A stretch of DNA of 33,562 nucleotides. Source: Micavibrio sp. UBA1672. Its GTDB lineage: Bacteria > Pseudomonadota > Alphaproteobacteria > Micavibrionales > Micavibrionaceae. This document shows, in pieces, positions 8,865 to 16,186 of this stretch. Position numbers and translations under genes: made by a program. Positions within the stretch are counted from its first letter, which is position 1, and every line of letters begins with the position of its first letter. A model generated the notes under the pieces. That model did not search any database and was not told the DNA's origin. It saw only the letters and a program-made list of their open reading frames with translations. The DNA is taken from positions 1 through 33,562 of the forward strand of contig DCKO01000098.1 of the NCBI GenBank assembly GCA_002320665.1, written 5' to 3'.

Positions 8865-10991
8865 ATGAGCAACGAAAATCGCCTAACACTTTACGAGCGC
8901 ACAAAACGCTATCTCGTGAGTTCATCGCTTCATATTGTAGCTTTTACAGCTTTAATCATCGTCCATGAGGCCATTGCAAATCCAGCAAGCCTCCATGCAC
9001 CGACTGTACTGTTTATCAGCCTAATGTCGATCATTCTCCTCGTTTCATTACAAATCAATCATTTCAATAAAGCGATGAATGTGTTCACCTATCATTCTAT
9101 CGCATCTAATCATGTACCATCAGAAAAAAGTCATCGACTAAAACTATTTAATACCATGCGATCAACTCTGATGTTCGCAGCAAATTTAATACTAACTGGC
9201 TTTACGATTACTTATGCACTACTTGCACCCAGTGGGACAACAGCGATCGCATTAGGATTAATCACTTATCACCTTTTACACAGCGTACGTGACTATCTAA
9301 CTGATAGAAACGCACTGGAGTTTATCAATCGCTATTTTAAAATAACGATGAACAACGATCAAAATACAAAAATACTCAACTCAAGCCTAACCTTGGATGA
9401 CCCATCAGAGCTACACATCGCAGCACTCAATCTTAGTGATGAGATAAAAGAAAAATACCAATTGACATGTCAGATCGAGCAGATAATGAATAATCAACTT
9501 GAAGTTGGCATTGGGGTCATAACCGATCAAGTTATGTACCAGCCTGTACACCTGGTGTCAAAATCAGACCCAACAGTAAACTATTGGGTCGACTATAATA
9601 ACCTAATCGACAAAAACAATATTCACGTCATACAGAAAGATTTCATCGTCACGCACGAGCATGATCCCATCACCCAAGAAAAAACGAGGCAAATTCGCAC
9701 TATTATCATCGAAACCAGTGCAAAACTCAAACAAATGCGTAAACTCCAATCATCTCTGCGCATGATATGCAATCAAGAGTCGCTTCAATCCTATCGCCAA
9801 GCAATTGCAACAACCAACGAGGACATCGTACCAGACAATCACCAAATGGATACCGAAGACAACTCAAGTGATAGCGAAACCATCATGAATCAAATCAAAC
9901 AAAGCATGAATCAGTGGGTTGATCAATGCCAACAGCATGACATAGAAATCACAAACATACCCCAGAGTGAAGAGTACGCAAACCAAGCCCAATCTCAAAG
10001 AACCCCTGCTCGGTGCTCGATCACGTATCAATATGCAAATATTCCTCTGATCATTAAGCTAACCGATCAAGCCACAGGAAAAACCACACAATTCCACTGT
10101 GATGCTCAGAATTTACTCAACTGGCTAGACTGCGATCCGAACGACAATGAACAGAAAAATGACGCAAGCACCACAACAGATTTACAGGAAATAGAGACAC
10201 TACTTCAAAATCAAGAAAAGCCAATACCACTGAGCACCGCGCATCAACTCAGAGAGATACAAGAACGAATTTCACCTGAAGAACCATCCAATCCAATTGC
10301 ACTACTGCTAAAACAGCATCAAGAGGATTGTGTACAAGCACTTGATATCTTACTATCGAGTCATCACATGCGCTGTCGCATACACGACAGAGACTTGCTG
10401 ACCACTCTCTCCGATCCTGATCAACGGTATTTCTCCCTGTCGGAGTATCTAGATACCCATCAGCTCTACAATCATTACGCGCTTATTGTATCCAAATGTT
10501 ACGCTGAAGACACAAGCATTGGCATCAAGAAACTACCCCACCTCAATGACAATAGCTCCGAAGCGTCCTTACTCAATAAACGATGGCCGATGCATCGAAT
10601 GCTCATGATTTCACACGAAACAGACATGCAAATCAGACTTGATCTAGAAGAAGCAGGATTCCAAAACCAACACGCTATACGAGTCATGCAGCACGTCCTC
10701 AAACCAAAAATCAATGAAATTAAAGACAAGATCATAACTGACGAAGAATACTACATACGATCTGATCACGGATTTGCGTGTATGCGGGGCAAAGAAATCA
10801 CACCAGTAAAACTACTTGAACTCAGTTTATTTGGAGAAAGAACAACGATCAGTAAAAATCCATTAGATCAAGAATCTTTTTTAACAGGCATTAATTTCAA
10901 CAACAACGATGGCCCGTTTGATCCAACTTCTAACTTCGAACCAGCAGCCAGAGTTCTATTTCCTACCACGCCCGGGTCGAGCTCAAATTAG
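8865..10991 (+). CDS. hypothetical protein with four N-terminal membrane segments and a large soluble domain
   Basis: I do not recognise this 708-residue protein. Residues about 19-36, 44-64, 100-121 and 122-140 are hydrophobic enough to span the membrane, forming two hairpins. From about 150 to 708 the chain is polar, rich in Gln, Asn, Asp and His, and mostly predicted helical by composition, with an Asp/Ser/Glu-rich linker near 320-345 and an Asn/Asp/Pro-rich C-terminal tail. There is no recognisable catalytic motif. It has its own promoter (8808-8836) and ribosome binding site (AAGG before ATG). In a Legionellales-like setting, large lineage-specific membrane proteins are often secretion-system effectors, but I see no clear C-terminal secretion signal, so that remains speculation. 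Confidence 0.7.
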   Translation: MSNENRLTLYERTKRYLVSSSLHIVAFTALIIVHEAIANPASLHAPTVLFISLMSIILLVSLQINHFNKAMNVFTYHSIASNHVPSEKSHRLKLFNTMRSTLMFAANLILTGFTITYALLAPSGTTAIALGLITYHLLHSVRDYLTDRNALEFINRYFKITMNNDQNTKILNSSLTLDDPSELHIAALNLSDEIKEKYQLTCQIEQIMNNQLEVGIGVITDQVMYQPVHLVSKSDPTVNYWVDYNNLIDKNNIHVIQKDFIVTHEHDPITQEKTRQIRTIIIETSAKLKQMRKLQSSLRMICNQESLQSYRQAIATTNEDIVPDNHQMDTEDNSSDSETIMNQIKQSMNQWVDQCQQHDIEITNIPQSEEYANQAQSQRTPARCSITYQYANIPLIIKLTDQATGKTTQFHCDAQNLLNWLDCDPNDNEQKNDASTTTDLQEIETLLQNQEKPIPLSTAHQLREIQERISPEEPSNPIALLLKQHQEDCVQALDILLSSHHMRCRIHDRDLLTTLSDPDQRYFSLSEYLDTHQLYNHYALIVSKCYAEDTSIGIKKLPHLNDNSSEASLLNKRWPMHRMLMISHETDMQIRLDLEEAGFQNQHAIRVMQHVLKPKINEIKDKIITDEEYYIRSDHGFACMRGKEITPVKLLELSLFGERTTISKNPLDQESFLTGINFNNNDGPFDPTSNFEPAARVLFPTTPGSSSN

Positions 10992-11013
10992 CAAGAATTA
11001 ATTAGACCGTTCT

Positions 11014-11042
11014 TTGCAAAAATTCAGAAAAAGAACTATAAT
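11014..11042 (+). promoter_or_regulatory. sigma-70 promoter of the Nudix gene
   Basis: TTGCAA (11014-11019) and a perfect TATAAT (11037-11042) are 17 bases apart. The predicted transcript starts about 25 bases before the ATG at 11073, so the Nudix gene is probably transcribed alone. Confidence 0.72.
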
Positions 11043-11072
11043 TGCAATAATTGAAGTTTAAGAAATTGTTAT

Positions 11073-11498
11073 ATGGCAAGAGCAATTAAGTATGAAAAAT
11101 CTTGTGGGATCATACTCACAAACAAAGATAGCGTCCTCCTTTTACACTACCCCAGCGGTCACTGGGACTTTCCAAAAGGACATGTCGATGGAGACGAGAA
11201 AGAAGAAGCCACTGCACGTAGAGAGCTATTTGAAGAAACAGGCATCGAAGACGTCATATTTATTGATGGGTTCCGTTACGCCACGAGTTATCACTATCGA
11301 CGCGGTAGACACATCTACCACAAAAAAGTTGTCTATTTTCTTGGGAAAACAACAATTGAAGATGTCACCATCAGTCATGAACATCAAGGGTTCCGCTGGT
11401 GCAAATGGCACGAATGCAGTGAATCGCTGACATTCATCAATTCAAAAATCATCTTAGAAGAAGCTGAAAAATTCCTCTATCCAGAAAAAGACGCCTGA
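11073..11498 (+). CDS. Nudix hydrolase, Ap4A-hydrolase-like
   Basis: The 141-residue protein carries a complete Nudix box, G-x5-E-x7-RE-U-xEE-x-G-U, from Gly36 to Ile58 (Gly36, Glu42, Arg50-Glu51, Glu54-Glu55, Gly57), which binds Mg and hydrolyses nucleoside diphosphate-X compounds. The preceding WDFPKGHVDGDE segment is typical of the bis(5'-nucleosyl)-tetraphosphatase (NUDT2-like) branch, so cleavage of diadenosine tetraphosphate is the likely role. The Ap4A specificity is an inference from that segment. The protein is cytoplasmic, of normal length, and has its own promoter but only a weak ribosome binding site. Confidence 0.87.
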   Translation: MARAIKYEKSCGIILTNKDSVLLLHYPSGHWDFPKGHVDGDEKEEATARRELFEETGIEDVIFIDGFRYATSYHYRRGRHIYHKKVVYFLGKTTIEDVTISHEHQGFRWCKWHECSESLTFINSKIILEEAEKFLYPEKDA

Positions 11499-11682
11499 GC
11501 GAGGCATCAATCTGGCTATTCAGGGGAATACGGCAGCCATTGCAAATAATCCACACCATCATCATTCACAATTCTCTGCAGTAAAACAAACAACAGACTA
11601 GTCGACTTATGACACCACATTGACCGATTCCACAACAGCCCGTATCGCAAGAACAAACAATCATTTGCAAGACGTAAACTGA

Positions 11683-11976
11683 TCACCTACCAGAAATTTT
11701 CTCACAAAGCCTCTGTGACATTGTTTTAGCTTTACCGTGGGACTCATCTGACGAACCGGCTCCTGTCTGATAGGACATGGGAGCATTTTTTGCCACACCG
11801 CCAGCTTCGAAGCTAATCACTACCTCCTCCTCATACTCCAAAGTCGGATCACTCTCTTCAATAACAAAGCTCGTGGACGGCGCATGCGTCAATTGATGCT
11901 CTTGAAATGGACTAGACACCTCATCATACGTTGGACTTGTAGCACCACCAAAGACCCGCCACAAAAAATTAAACAT
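11683..11976 (-). CDS. small acidic hypothetical protein
   Basis: A 97-residue frame with no family I recognise. It starts with a short aromatic/hydrophobic stretch (MFNFLWRVFGG), then is acidic and Ser-rich (a TLEYEEEVV cluster in the middle) and ends in a basic tail (KAKTMSQRL). No membrane segment is evident. Its reality is supported by a near-consensus promoter at 12012-12040, which would start transcription about 30 bases before the ATG. A Shine-Dalgarno match is weak (GGTGGTG about 8 bases upstream). Confidence 0.55.
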   Translation of the reverse strand: MFNFLWRVFGGATSPTYDEVSSPFQEHQLTHAPSTSFVIEESDPTLEYEEEVVISFEAGGVAKNAPMSYQTGAGSSDESHGKAKTMSQRLCEKISGR

Positions 11977-12011
11977 TGATAGACACCACCATTGATTTAA
12001 GGGTATACCAC

Positions 12012-12040
12012 ACTATAATTACTCAAAAAGACAAGGTCAA
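12012..12040 (-). promoter_or_regulatory. sigma-70 promoter of the 97-residue hypothetical gene
   Basis: On the minus strand TTGACC (12035-12040) and TATAGT (12012-12017) are separated by exactly 17 bases and lie about 35 bases before the start codon at 11976. The rest of the interval from 11977 to 12263 shows no other gene. Confidence 0.7.
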
Positions 12041-12263
12041 CAACAAACGCGACGGATACGCGCGTAAATCAGACATATACTAAGCCATCGCACAAAAGAT
12101 TCAAACATTACTTACCATTGAGAAGCATGATTGGTCACGTGTTGACGCAGGAGTAGACACAGCATTGAGCACTACCGCAGCATACTTCAGGTTGGTGAAC
12201 CAACTCATATCAGGGCTTGCGCCACCCTGTCAGAGACTTCATATATGGCCTCTGTATGACAAG

Positions 12264-12337
12264 GGTGAACGATGGGACTCGAACCCACGACAACCGGAAT
12301 CACAATCCGGGGCTCTACCAACTGAGCTACGCTCACC
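12264..12337 (-). tRNA. tRNA-His (anticodon GUG)
   Basis: The minus strand folds as a complete tRNA. The acceptor GTGAGCG pairs with CGTTCAC with one G-U, the extra G at -1 faces discriminator C73 as in all tRNA-His, the anticodon loop gives GUG, and the T arm GTGGG-TTCGAGT-CCCAT is closed (one G-U). The three bases after the discriminator are CTT, so CCA is not encoded, unlike the neighbouring tRNA-Arg and tRNA-Leu. It lies 5 bases downstream of the tRNA-Arg gene; an Arg-His tRNA pair is common in gammaproteobacteria. Confidence 0.95.
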
Positions 12338-12342
12338 ACGTA

Positions 12343-12419
12343 TGGCGCGCTTGGCAGGACTCGAACCTGCAACCCTCGGCTTAGAAGGCCGATGCTCTAT
12401 CCGGTTGAGCTACGGGACC
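12343..12419 (-). tRNA. tRNA-Arg (anticodon UCU) with a non-pairing acceptor stem; probably chimeric
   Basis: The body is a good tRNA. T8-A9, the D arm, the anticodon arm TCGGC-CTTCTAA-GCCGA (anticodon UCU, reading AGA) and the T arm GCAGG-TTCGAGT-CCTGC are all intact, and CCA is encoded at 12343-12345. The acceptor stem fails: the 5' strand (12413-12419) is GGTCCCG and the 3' strand (12347-12353) is CAAGCGC, giving only three Watson-Crick pairs (1-72, 4-69, 7-66) and four mismatches. The partners would be CGGGACC and GCGCTTG respectively. The 5' end therefore fits one tRNA-Arg and the 3' end another. As drawn it is unlikely to be functional. It sits where gene content changes from gamma- to alphaproteobacterial. 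Confidence 0.85.
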
Positions 12420-12467
12420 GCATATAGAGATACGTGAAGGGCAAAATGCCTAAAACTTGCATTTTAA

Positions 12468-12776
12468 TCAAGCCTTTTTGTCTGCCTTAGGTGGAATATA
12501 TTTAAAATTATCACCATAATTACGAGGACGGACAATGCGCTCATGTTCTGGTAGAACAACAAAATCCCAACCTTTTTTCTGGGCATATTCAACAGCATGT
12601 TCCGAGCTATCAAACCTCAAGCGCACCTGATTCAAAGTATCACCAGAAGATGTCCATCCCATAATGCTCTCTGGCCCACGCTTGCTATCACGTTCATATT
12701 CCAGAACCCAGCATTTTGTCTTGCCGCGACCCGATTGCATAACATTCTTACTTGGTTTGTAAATTTTGACTTGCAT
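12468..12776 (-). CDS. NADH-ubiquinone oxidoreductase accessory subunit, NDUFS4-like (ETC complex I subunit conserved region)
   Basis: This 102-residue protein belongs to the NDUFS4 family. The opening VKIYKPSKNVMQSGRGKTK, the WVLEYE strand, the GWTSSGDT turn and the closing PRNYGDNF are characteristic. In mitochondria and alphaproteobacteria it is an accessory subunit of respiratory complex I on the cytoplasmic (matrix) arm. Its presence is a strong sign of alphaproteobacterial ancestry for this side of the window. It is followed on the same strand, 49 bases on, by the 5' half of tRNA-Arg and preceded by the NrsF gene with 49 bases between. No strong ribosome binding site is visible. Confidence 0.9.
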   Translation of the reverse strand: MQVKIYKPSKNVMQSGRGKTKCWVLEYERDSKRGPESIMGWTSSGDTLNQVRLRFDSSEHAVEYAQKKGWDFVVLPEHERIVRPRNYGDNFKYIPPKADKKA

Positions 12777-12825
12777 AGAATTCCACGAGTTTTTCTTGTT
12801 TCTTATGAGATATTTACCCTATGAA

Positions 12826-13476
12826 TCACCAGCGGTAAATCTTTCTTATGATAAAAACGCAAAATAATGCAAAAAGAAAATACGGAAAGACATGATAGGC
12901 ACAGATATGACCAATATGATCAGAGCCACAAGACAAGCGCTGTGCTGCGTAACCAAACCCGCCAATAGCCAGAGCATTCATAATCGACAACAATGCAGGA
13001 TGTGTGGTTTTTCCCTTTAATGACAGCACTATGATCGCAATAGCTGGTATCACCCCAAACATTATGGCCTCCTTATAACATGTATGCCAATGAATATCTG
13101 GAAACTCATAAGATAATAAAGCCGTTTGCAGGCCTATCCACGCAGCCAAAACAGCAAATAACGTAGTTGGCACAGAAATCATCCATTTCTGGCCGCGCAT
13201 ATCCGGCACACAAAGCCAAAAAGCACAAAAACCAGCACTCACAGCCATAGAAAGTGTTAACATCAACTCAAATACAAAAGAGAAATCAACAAGCTTATCT
13301 AAAATATCATTACGAATGCGTGTCATATATAAACACACACCAATATAAGCAAACCCCAAAGAACACCAAAGAATCGCACGTTTTAAGGGGTGCGGCGATA
13401 ACTTAACCACGCATAATTCATCGCATAAGCCGCTAATAACATTTTTAGTTTTTTCTTCTTTTTCGCTTAAGTCCAT
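12826..13476 (-). CDS. NrsF-family (DUF1109) membrane anti-sigma factor
   Basis: The 216-residue protein has a short cytoplasmic N-terminal part of about 45 residues and then about six hydrophobic segments (around 38-55, 68-92, 100-120, 135-152, 163-180 and 192-212). This is the architecture of NrsF, the negative regulator that holds ECF sigma factors at the membrane in Caulobacter and relatives. It begins 7 bases after the stop of the ECF sigma gene, which is the expected partner arrangement. Several cysteines lie near or between the membrane segments, a possible route for redox sensing, but that is inference. Confidence 0.82.
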   Translation of the reverse strand: MDLSEKEEKTKNVISGLCDELCVVKLSPHPLKRAILWCSLGFAYIGVCLYMTRIRNDILDKLVDFSFVFELMLTLSMAVSAGFCAFWLCVPDMRGQKWMISVPTTLFAVLAAWIGLQTALLSYEFPDIHWHTCYKEAIMFGVIPAIAIIVLSLKGKTTHPALLSIMNALAIGGFGYAAQRLSCGSDHIGHICAYHVFPYFLFALFCVFIIRKIYRW

Positions 13477-13483
13477 ATTATTA

Positions 13484-14029
13484 CTACCCTAGCTTCTCCT
13501 TGAGTTTATTTGCAGTCCTATGCGCCGAAACCTTAACCGCAGACACACTCATCCCCATTTTATCCGAAACTTCTTGTGCGCTATATCCCTCTATTTTCAT
13601 TAAAGTAAAAATTTTCTTTTGTTTTTCAGGCAAGTCATTCAATGCTGCCTCTATATCCTTTAATTCGCCCGAATACTGGGGATCGGTTACATATTTATCA
13701 AAAGTTTTGTCATGACCACCAACACTCTCACGAACTTTTTTATTTTTATAATATTTCCTTAAAAAGTCCGTCTTACGAAAACTGATAATTGACATCAACC
13801 AAGGACGAAAAGGTCGATCAGGCGCATAAGTATGCAATGATTTGTGCACAGACATTAATATTTCCTGCGCTACATCTTCGACCCAATCTTCATTCGCCAA
13901 AGAACCAGCTAGCCGCCCCCTAATAAAAGGCAAAATATCAACAAGCAGCAAATTATAGGCTTCTTTATCACCTTTTTGGGCCTTCGTAGCCCATTCTTTC
14001 CAGATATCCCCTTGGGATTTTTGGGTCAT
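13484..14029 (-). CDS. ECF-family RNA polymerase sigma factor
   Basis: The 181-residue protein has the two-domain layout of ECF sigma factors. Region 2 spans about 20-95 (EDVAQEILMSVHKSLHTY and RPWLMSIISFRKTDFLRK), and region 4 spans about 125-180 with a helix-turn-helix (LPEKQKKIFTLMKIEGYSAQEV, SVSAVKVSAHR). It directs RNA polymerase to a stress regulon, and the adjoining NrsF-type protein should keep it inactive until a signal arrives. Transcription can start from a housekeeping promoter at 14065-14093. The divergent arylsulfotransferase-like gene is a plausible target, not shown by sequence. Confidence 0.9.
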   Translation of the reverse strand: MTQKSQGDIWKEWATKAQKGDKEAYNLLLVDILPFIRGRLAGSLANEDWVEDVAQEILMSVHKSLHTYAPDRPFRPWLMSIISFRKTDFLRKYYKNKKVRESVGGHDKTFDKYVTDPQYSGELKDIEAALNDLPEKQKKIFTLMKIEGYSAQEVSDKMGMSVSAVKVSAHRTANKLKEKLG

Positions 14030-14064
14030 AATGTAAACCTGTACGTTATTGAAACGACTTACAG

Positions 14065-14093
14065 ATACTATGAATACAGAGTATACAAGTCAA
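14065..14093 (-). promoter_or_regulatory. sigma-70-type promoter of the ECF sigma-nrsF operon
   Basis: On the minus strand TTGACT (14088-14093) and TAGTAT (14065-14070) have a 17-base spacer. The predicted start lies about 30 bases before the ECF sigma ATG at 14029. I could not identify a convincing separate ECF-type autoregulatory promoter. Confidence 0.6.
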
Positions 14094-14221
14094 TTACCTA
14101 AAAATTCGTTCAGCTTCTTTTCACAACAATACAAAAAACTAGACTCTGCGCTTACCTGCCTCTATCTTCATTTTTTGGAACTAGACAATCAAAAAGCAAT
14201 AAAAATACGGTAACTTCACAC

Positions 14222-15520
14222 ATGGCAGACTTCATAAGGTTATTTTTTTCCGGAATAATTTGCACATATCTTTTCTTCGTTGGCATGGCGTCATATGACC
14301 AAAACTTCATCAAAAAATATATATCGGAACCAGCCTTGGGACTAAACACCTTCTTCTTTTTAATACAAGAGCCACCTTTTTTTAATCAATGGTGGTTCAA
14401 CATTCCTAAAAGTGATAAAAAAGGTGTGGTCACATATACACCAGAAAAAACATGGGGTGATTACACAATATATGCAAACACCAATAATAACGAAATCAGT
14501 CTCATTGATTTAAATGGAACAAAAGTTAAAAGCCTATCGGCCAATATCCCAAAAGAAAAAATTGCATATAATGACCAAGCGACCATTACACGCATTTTCC
14601 TAGACACAACAAATCCAAAGAACCTTTATGCCATGTTTTGGGGTGAAAAAAACACGCTCAATCACTACGGAATCATCAAGTATGACATTGATTTAAATAT
14701 ATTATGGTACAATGACCTTAAATTTCATCATAACATCGAATTTATTGATAATAATACGTTCATTACATATGAGTCAGTTTATAGAAACACCCCCCACCCT
14801 GTAGTGCCACAATTAACACCACCCTATATAGAAGAAAAAGTTACATTCTTATCCACACAAGACGGCAGCATAAAACGCTCTATTTCTTTACTAGATGCAT
14901 TTTGGGGAACCGAATACCAAGCTATTTTAGAAAATCTAAATCTTAGCCCATCAGACCCAAATATGGGGGATGGTGATTTAATGCATCCAAATACAATTAC
15001 GCTTGTACCAAAATACATAGCACAAAAATATCCTAAAATTAGCAACCAAAGCATAATGATTTCCATGAGAAATCTTGATTTAATTGCTTTTCTAGACCTT
15101 GAAACAGAAAAAATCACTTGGGCATTTTTAGGCCCATGGAGAGGACAACACAGTACAAAATTCCTAGAGAATGGAAATATAATCATGCTTGATAATCAAG
15201 GCAATGCGGCAGAAGGCGGTCCCTCACGAATTCTTGAAATAAACATGGATAATCTTGCAATAGAATGGGAGTATACAGGTACAAAAGACACCCCTTTCCA
15301 TACGCCTTATAATGGCATGATTGATATCCTACCAAATGGCAATATCCTCATATCAGAAACACATAGTGGCAGAATTTTTGAAGTCAATAAAGATAAGGAG
15401 ATCGTTTGGGACTACTACGAAAAAGAAAGGGTTGAGACATGGGGCACCCCCAGAATACCCTCCGTATTCAACGCTAAGCGCTTAACAAAACAACAAGCTC
15501 TACAGCTCATTAAAGAATGA
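14222..15520 (+). CDS. arylsulfotransferase (ASST) family protein, membrane-anchored
   Basis: The 432-residue protein has an N-terminal hydrophobic segment (about residues 5-24), likely a signal anchor, followed by a periplasmic domain of repeated beta-blade motifs such as GNIIMLDN, GNILISET and a closing NKDKEIVWDYY. Together with GDGDLMHPN, AFLGPWRGQHSTKF and conserved His in HHNIE, this resembles the arylsulfotransferase beta-propeller family. Classical members transfer sulfate between phenols through a catalytic His, but many bacterial homologues have no tested activity, so the enzymatic role is uncertain. The gene is divergent from the ECF sigma-NrsF pair and is followed by a terminator about 95 bases on. 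The ribosome binding site is weak. Confidence 0.72.
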   Translation: MADFIRLFFSGIICTYLFFVGMASYDQNFIKKYISEPALGLNTFFFLIQEPPFFNQWWFNIPKSDKKGVVTYTPEKTWGDYTIYANTNNNEISLIDLNGTKVKSLSANIPKEKIAYNDQATITRIFLDTTNPKNLYAMFWGEKNTLNHYGIIKYDIDLNILWYNDLKFHHNIEFIDNNTFITYESVYRNTPHPVVPQLTPPYIEEKVTFLSTQDGSIKRSISLLDAFWGTEYQAILENLNLSPSDPNMGDGDLMHPNTITLVPKYIAQKYPKISNQSIMISMRNLDLIAFLDLETEKITWAFLGPWRGQHSTKFLENGNIIMLDNQGNAAEGGPSRILEINMDNLAIEWEYTGTKDTPFHTPYNGMIDILPNGNILISETHSGRIFEVNKDKEIVWDYYEKERVETWGTPRIPSVFNAKRLTKQQALQLIKE

Positions 15521-15613
15521 TCAACACTGATTTACACAGATATTTTAATAATAAAGCTTGTAATTAGTAATAAAATTTACTACAACGCCCATAGATAACC
15601 GATCAATCAAGAC

Positions 15614-15643
15614 GGTGGGCTCATAAAGAGGCCCGCCTTTTTT
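15614..15643 (+). terminator. Rho-independent terminator
   Basis: GGTGGGC (15614-15620) pairs with GCCCGCC (15631-15637), including one G-U, across a 10-base loop, and six T follow. It separates the arylsulfotransferase-like gene from rimP. It either ends the former transcript or acts as a leader attenuator for the rimP operon if that promoter lies upstream. Confidence 0.8.
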
Positions 15644-15682
15644 ATTGCCAGTTTAAAACTTGGAAAGATTTGTAAAAACAAT

Positions 15683-16177
15683 ATGACACCTTTGGAAATG
15701 AAACTGAAAGCCTTGATACAGCCTGTCATTGAAGACTTGGGCTTTGACTTGTTTTTAGTTCAAATCACAGGCGGCAATAGTGGATCAACGACAATTCAGA
15801 TTATGGCAGAAGACACTGCCACAAAAAATCTGGGAATTGATGATGCTGCAAAAATCAGCCGTGCCATTTCTGCTGTCTTAGACGTAGAAGACCCAATAGA
15901 AGGCACATATAGACTGGAAGTTGGATCGCCTGGCATTGACCGCCTATTGATTAACAAAGATGATTTCGAGCATTATGAAGGCTTTGAAGTGAAACTTGAG
16001 ACAAATACACCCGACGAAAATGGCCAGAAACGTTTTCGCGGCCGCCTGAACGGCATAAAAGACAATATCATATACCTGAGCACAGATCAGGGAGAGGCAC
16101 AGATTCCCTACTCATCACTGGCAAAGGCAAAACTGGTTTTAACGGATGAATTAATTAAAGCGACCGCAAATTTATAG
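15683..16177 (+). CDS. rimP: ribosome maturation factor RimP
   Basis: RimP (164 residues) helps assemble the 30S subunit. Visible family features are the N-terminal alpha/beta domain with LIQPVIEDLGFDLFLVQI, the SRAISAVLDVEDPIEG segment, the highly conserved YRLEVGSPGIDRLL (about 73-86), and an SH3-like C-terminal domain. It opens the classical rimP-nusA-infB-rbfA-truB-rpsO operon and ends 9 bases before nusA. Confidence 0.94.
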   Translation: MTPLEMKLKALIQPVIEDLGFDLFLVQITGGNSGSTTIQIMAEDTATKNLGIDDAAKISRAISAVLDVEDPIEGTYRLEVGSPGIDRLLINKDDFEHYEGFEVKLETNTPDENGQKRFRGRLNGIKDNIIYLSTDQGEAQIPYSSLAKAKLVLTDELIKATANL

Positions 16178-16186
16178 GAGATTATT

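Noticed and set aside
12191..12229. Palindrome GTTGGTGAACCAAC and a nearby CAGGG/CCCTG hairpin downstream of tRNA-His, considered as a terminator
   Set aside because: No T-run follows on the minus strand, and the second stem is only five or six pairs, so I cannot support a terminator.
12343..12419. tRNA-Arg as an attachment site of an integrated island
   Set aside because: Integration at a tRNA normally restores a pairing 3' end, and no integrase, direct repeat or mobile gene is present. The left side is core housekeeping, so an island does not fit.
12165..12437. Plus-strand open frame of 90 residues across the tRNA region
   Set aside because: Its protein-like part is simply the antisense translation of tRNA-His and tRNA-Arg, a well-known source of false hypothetical proteins.
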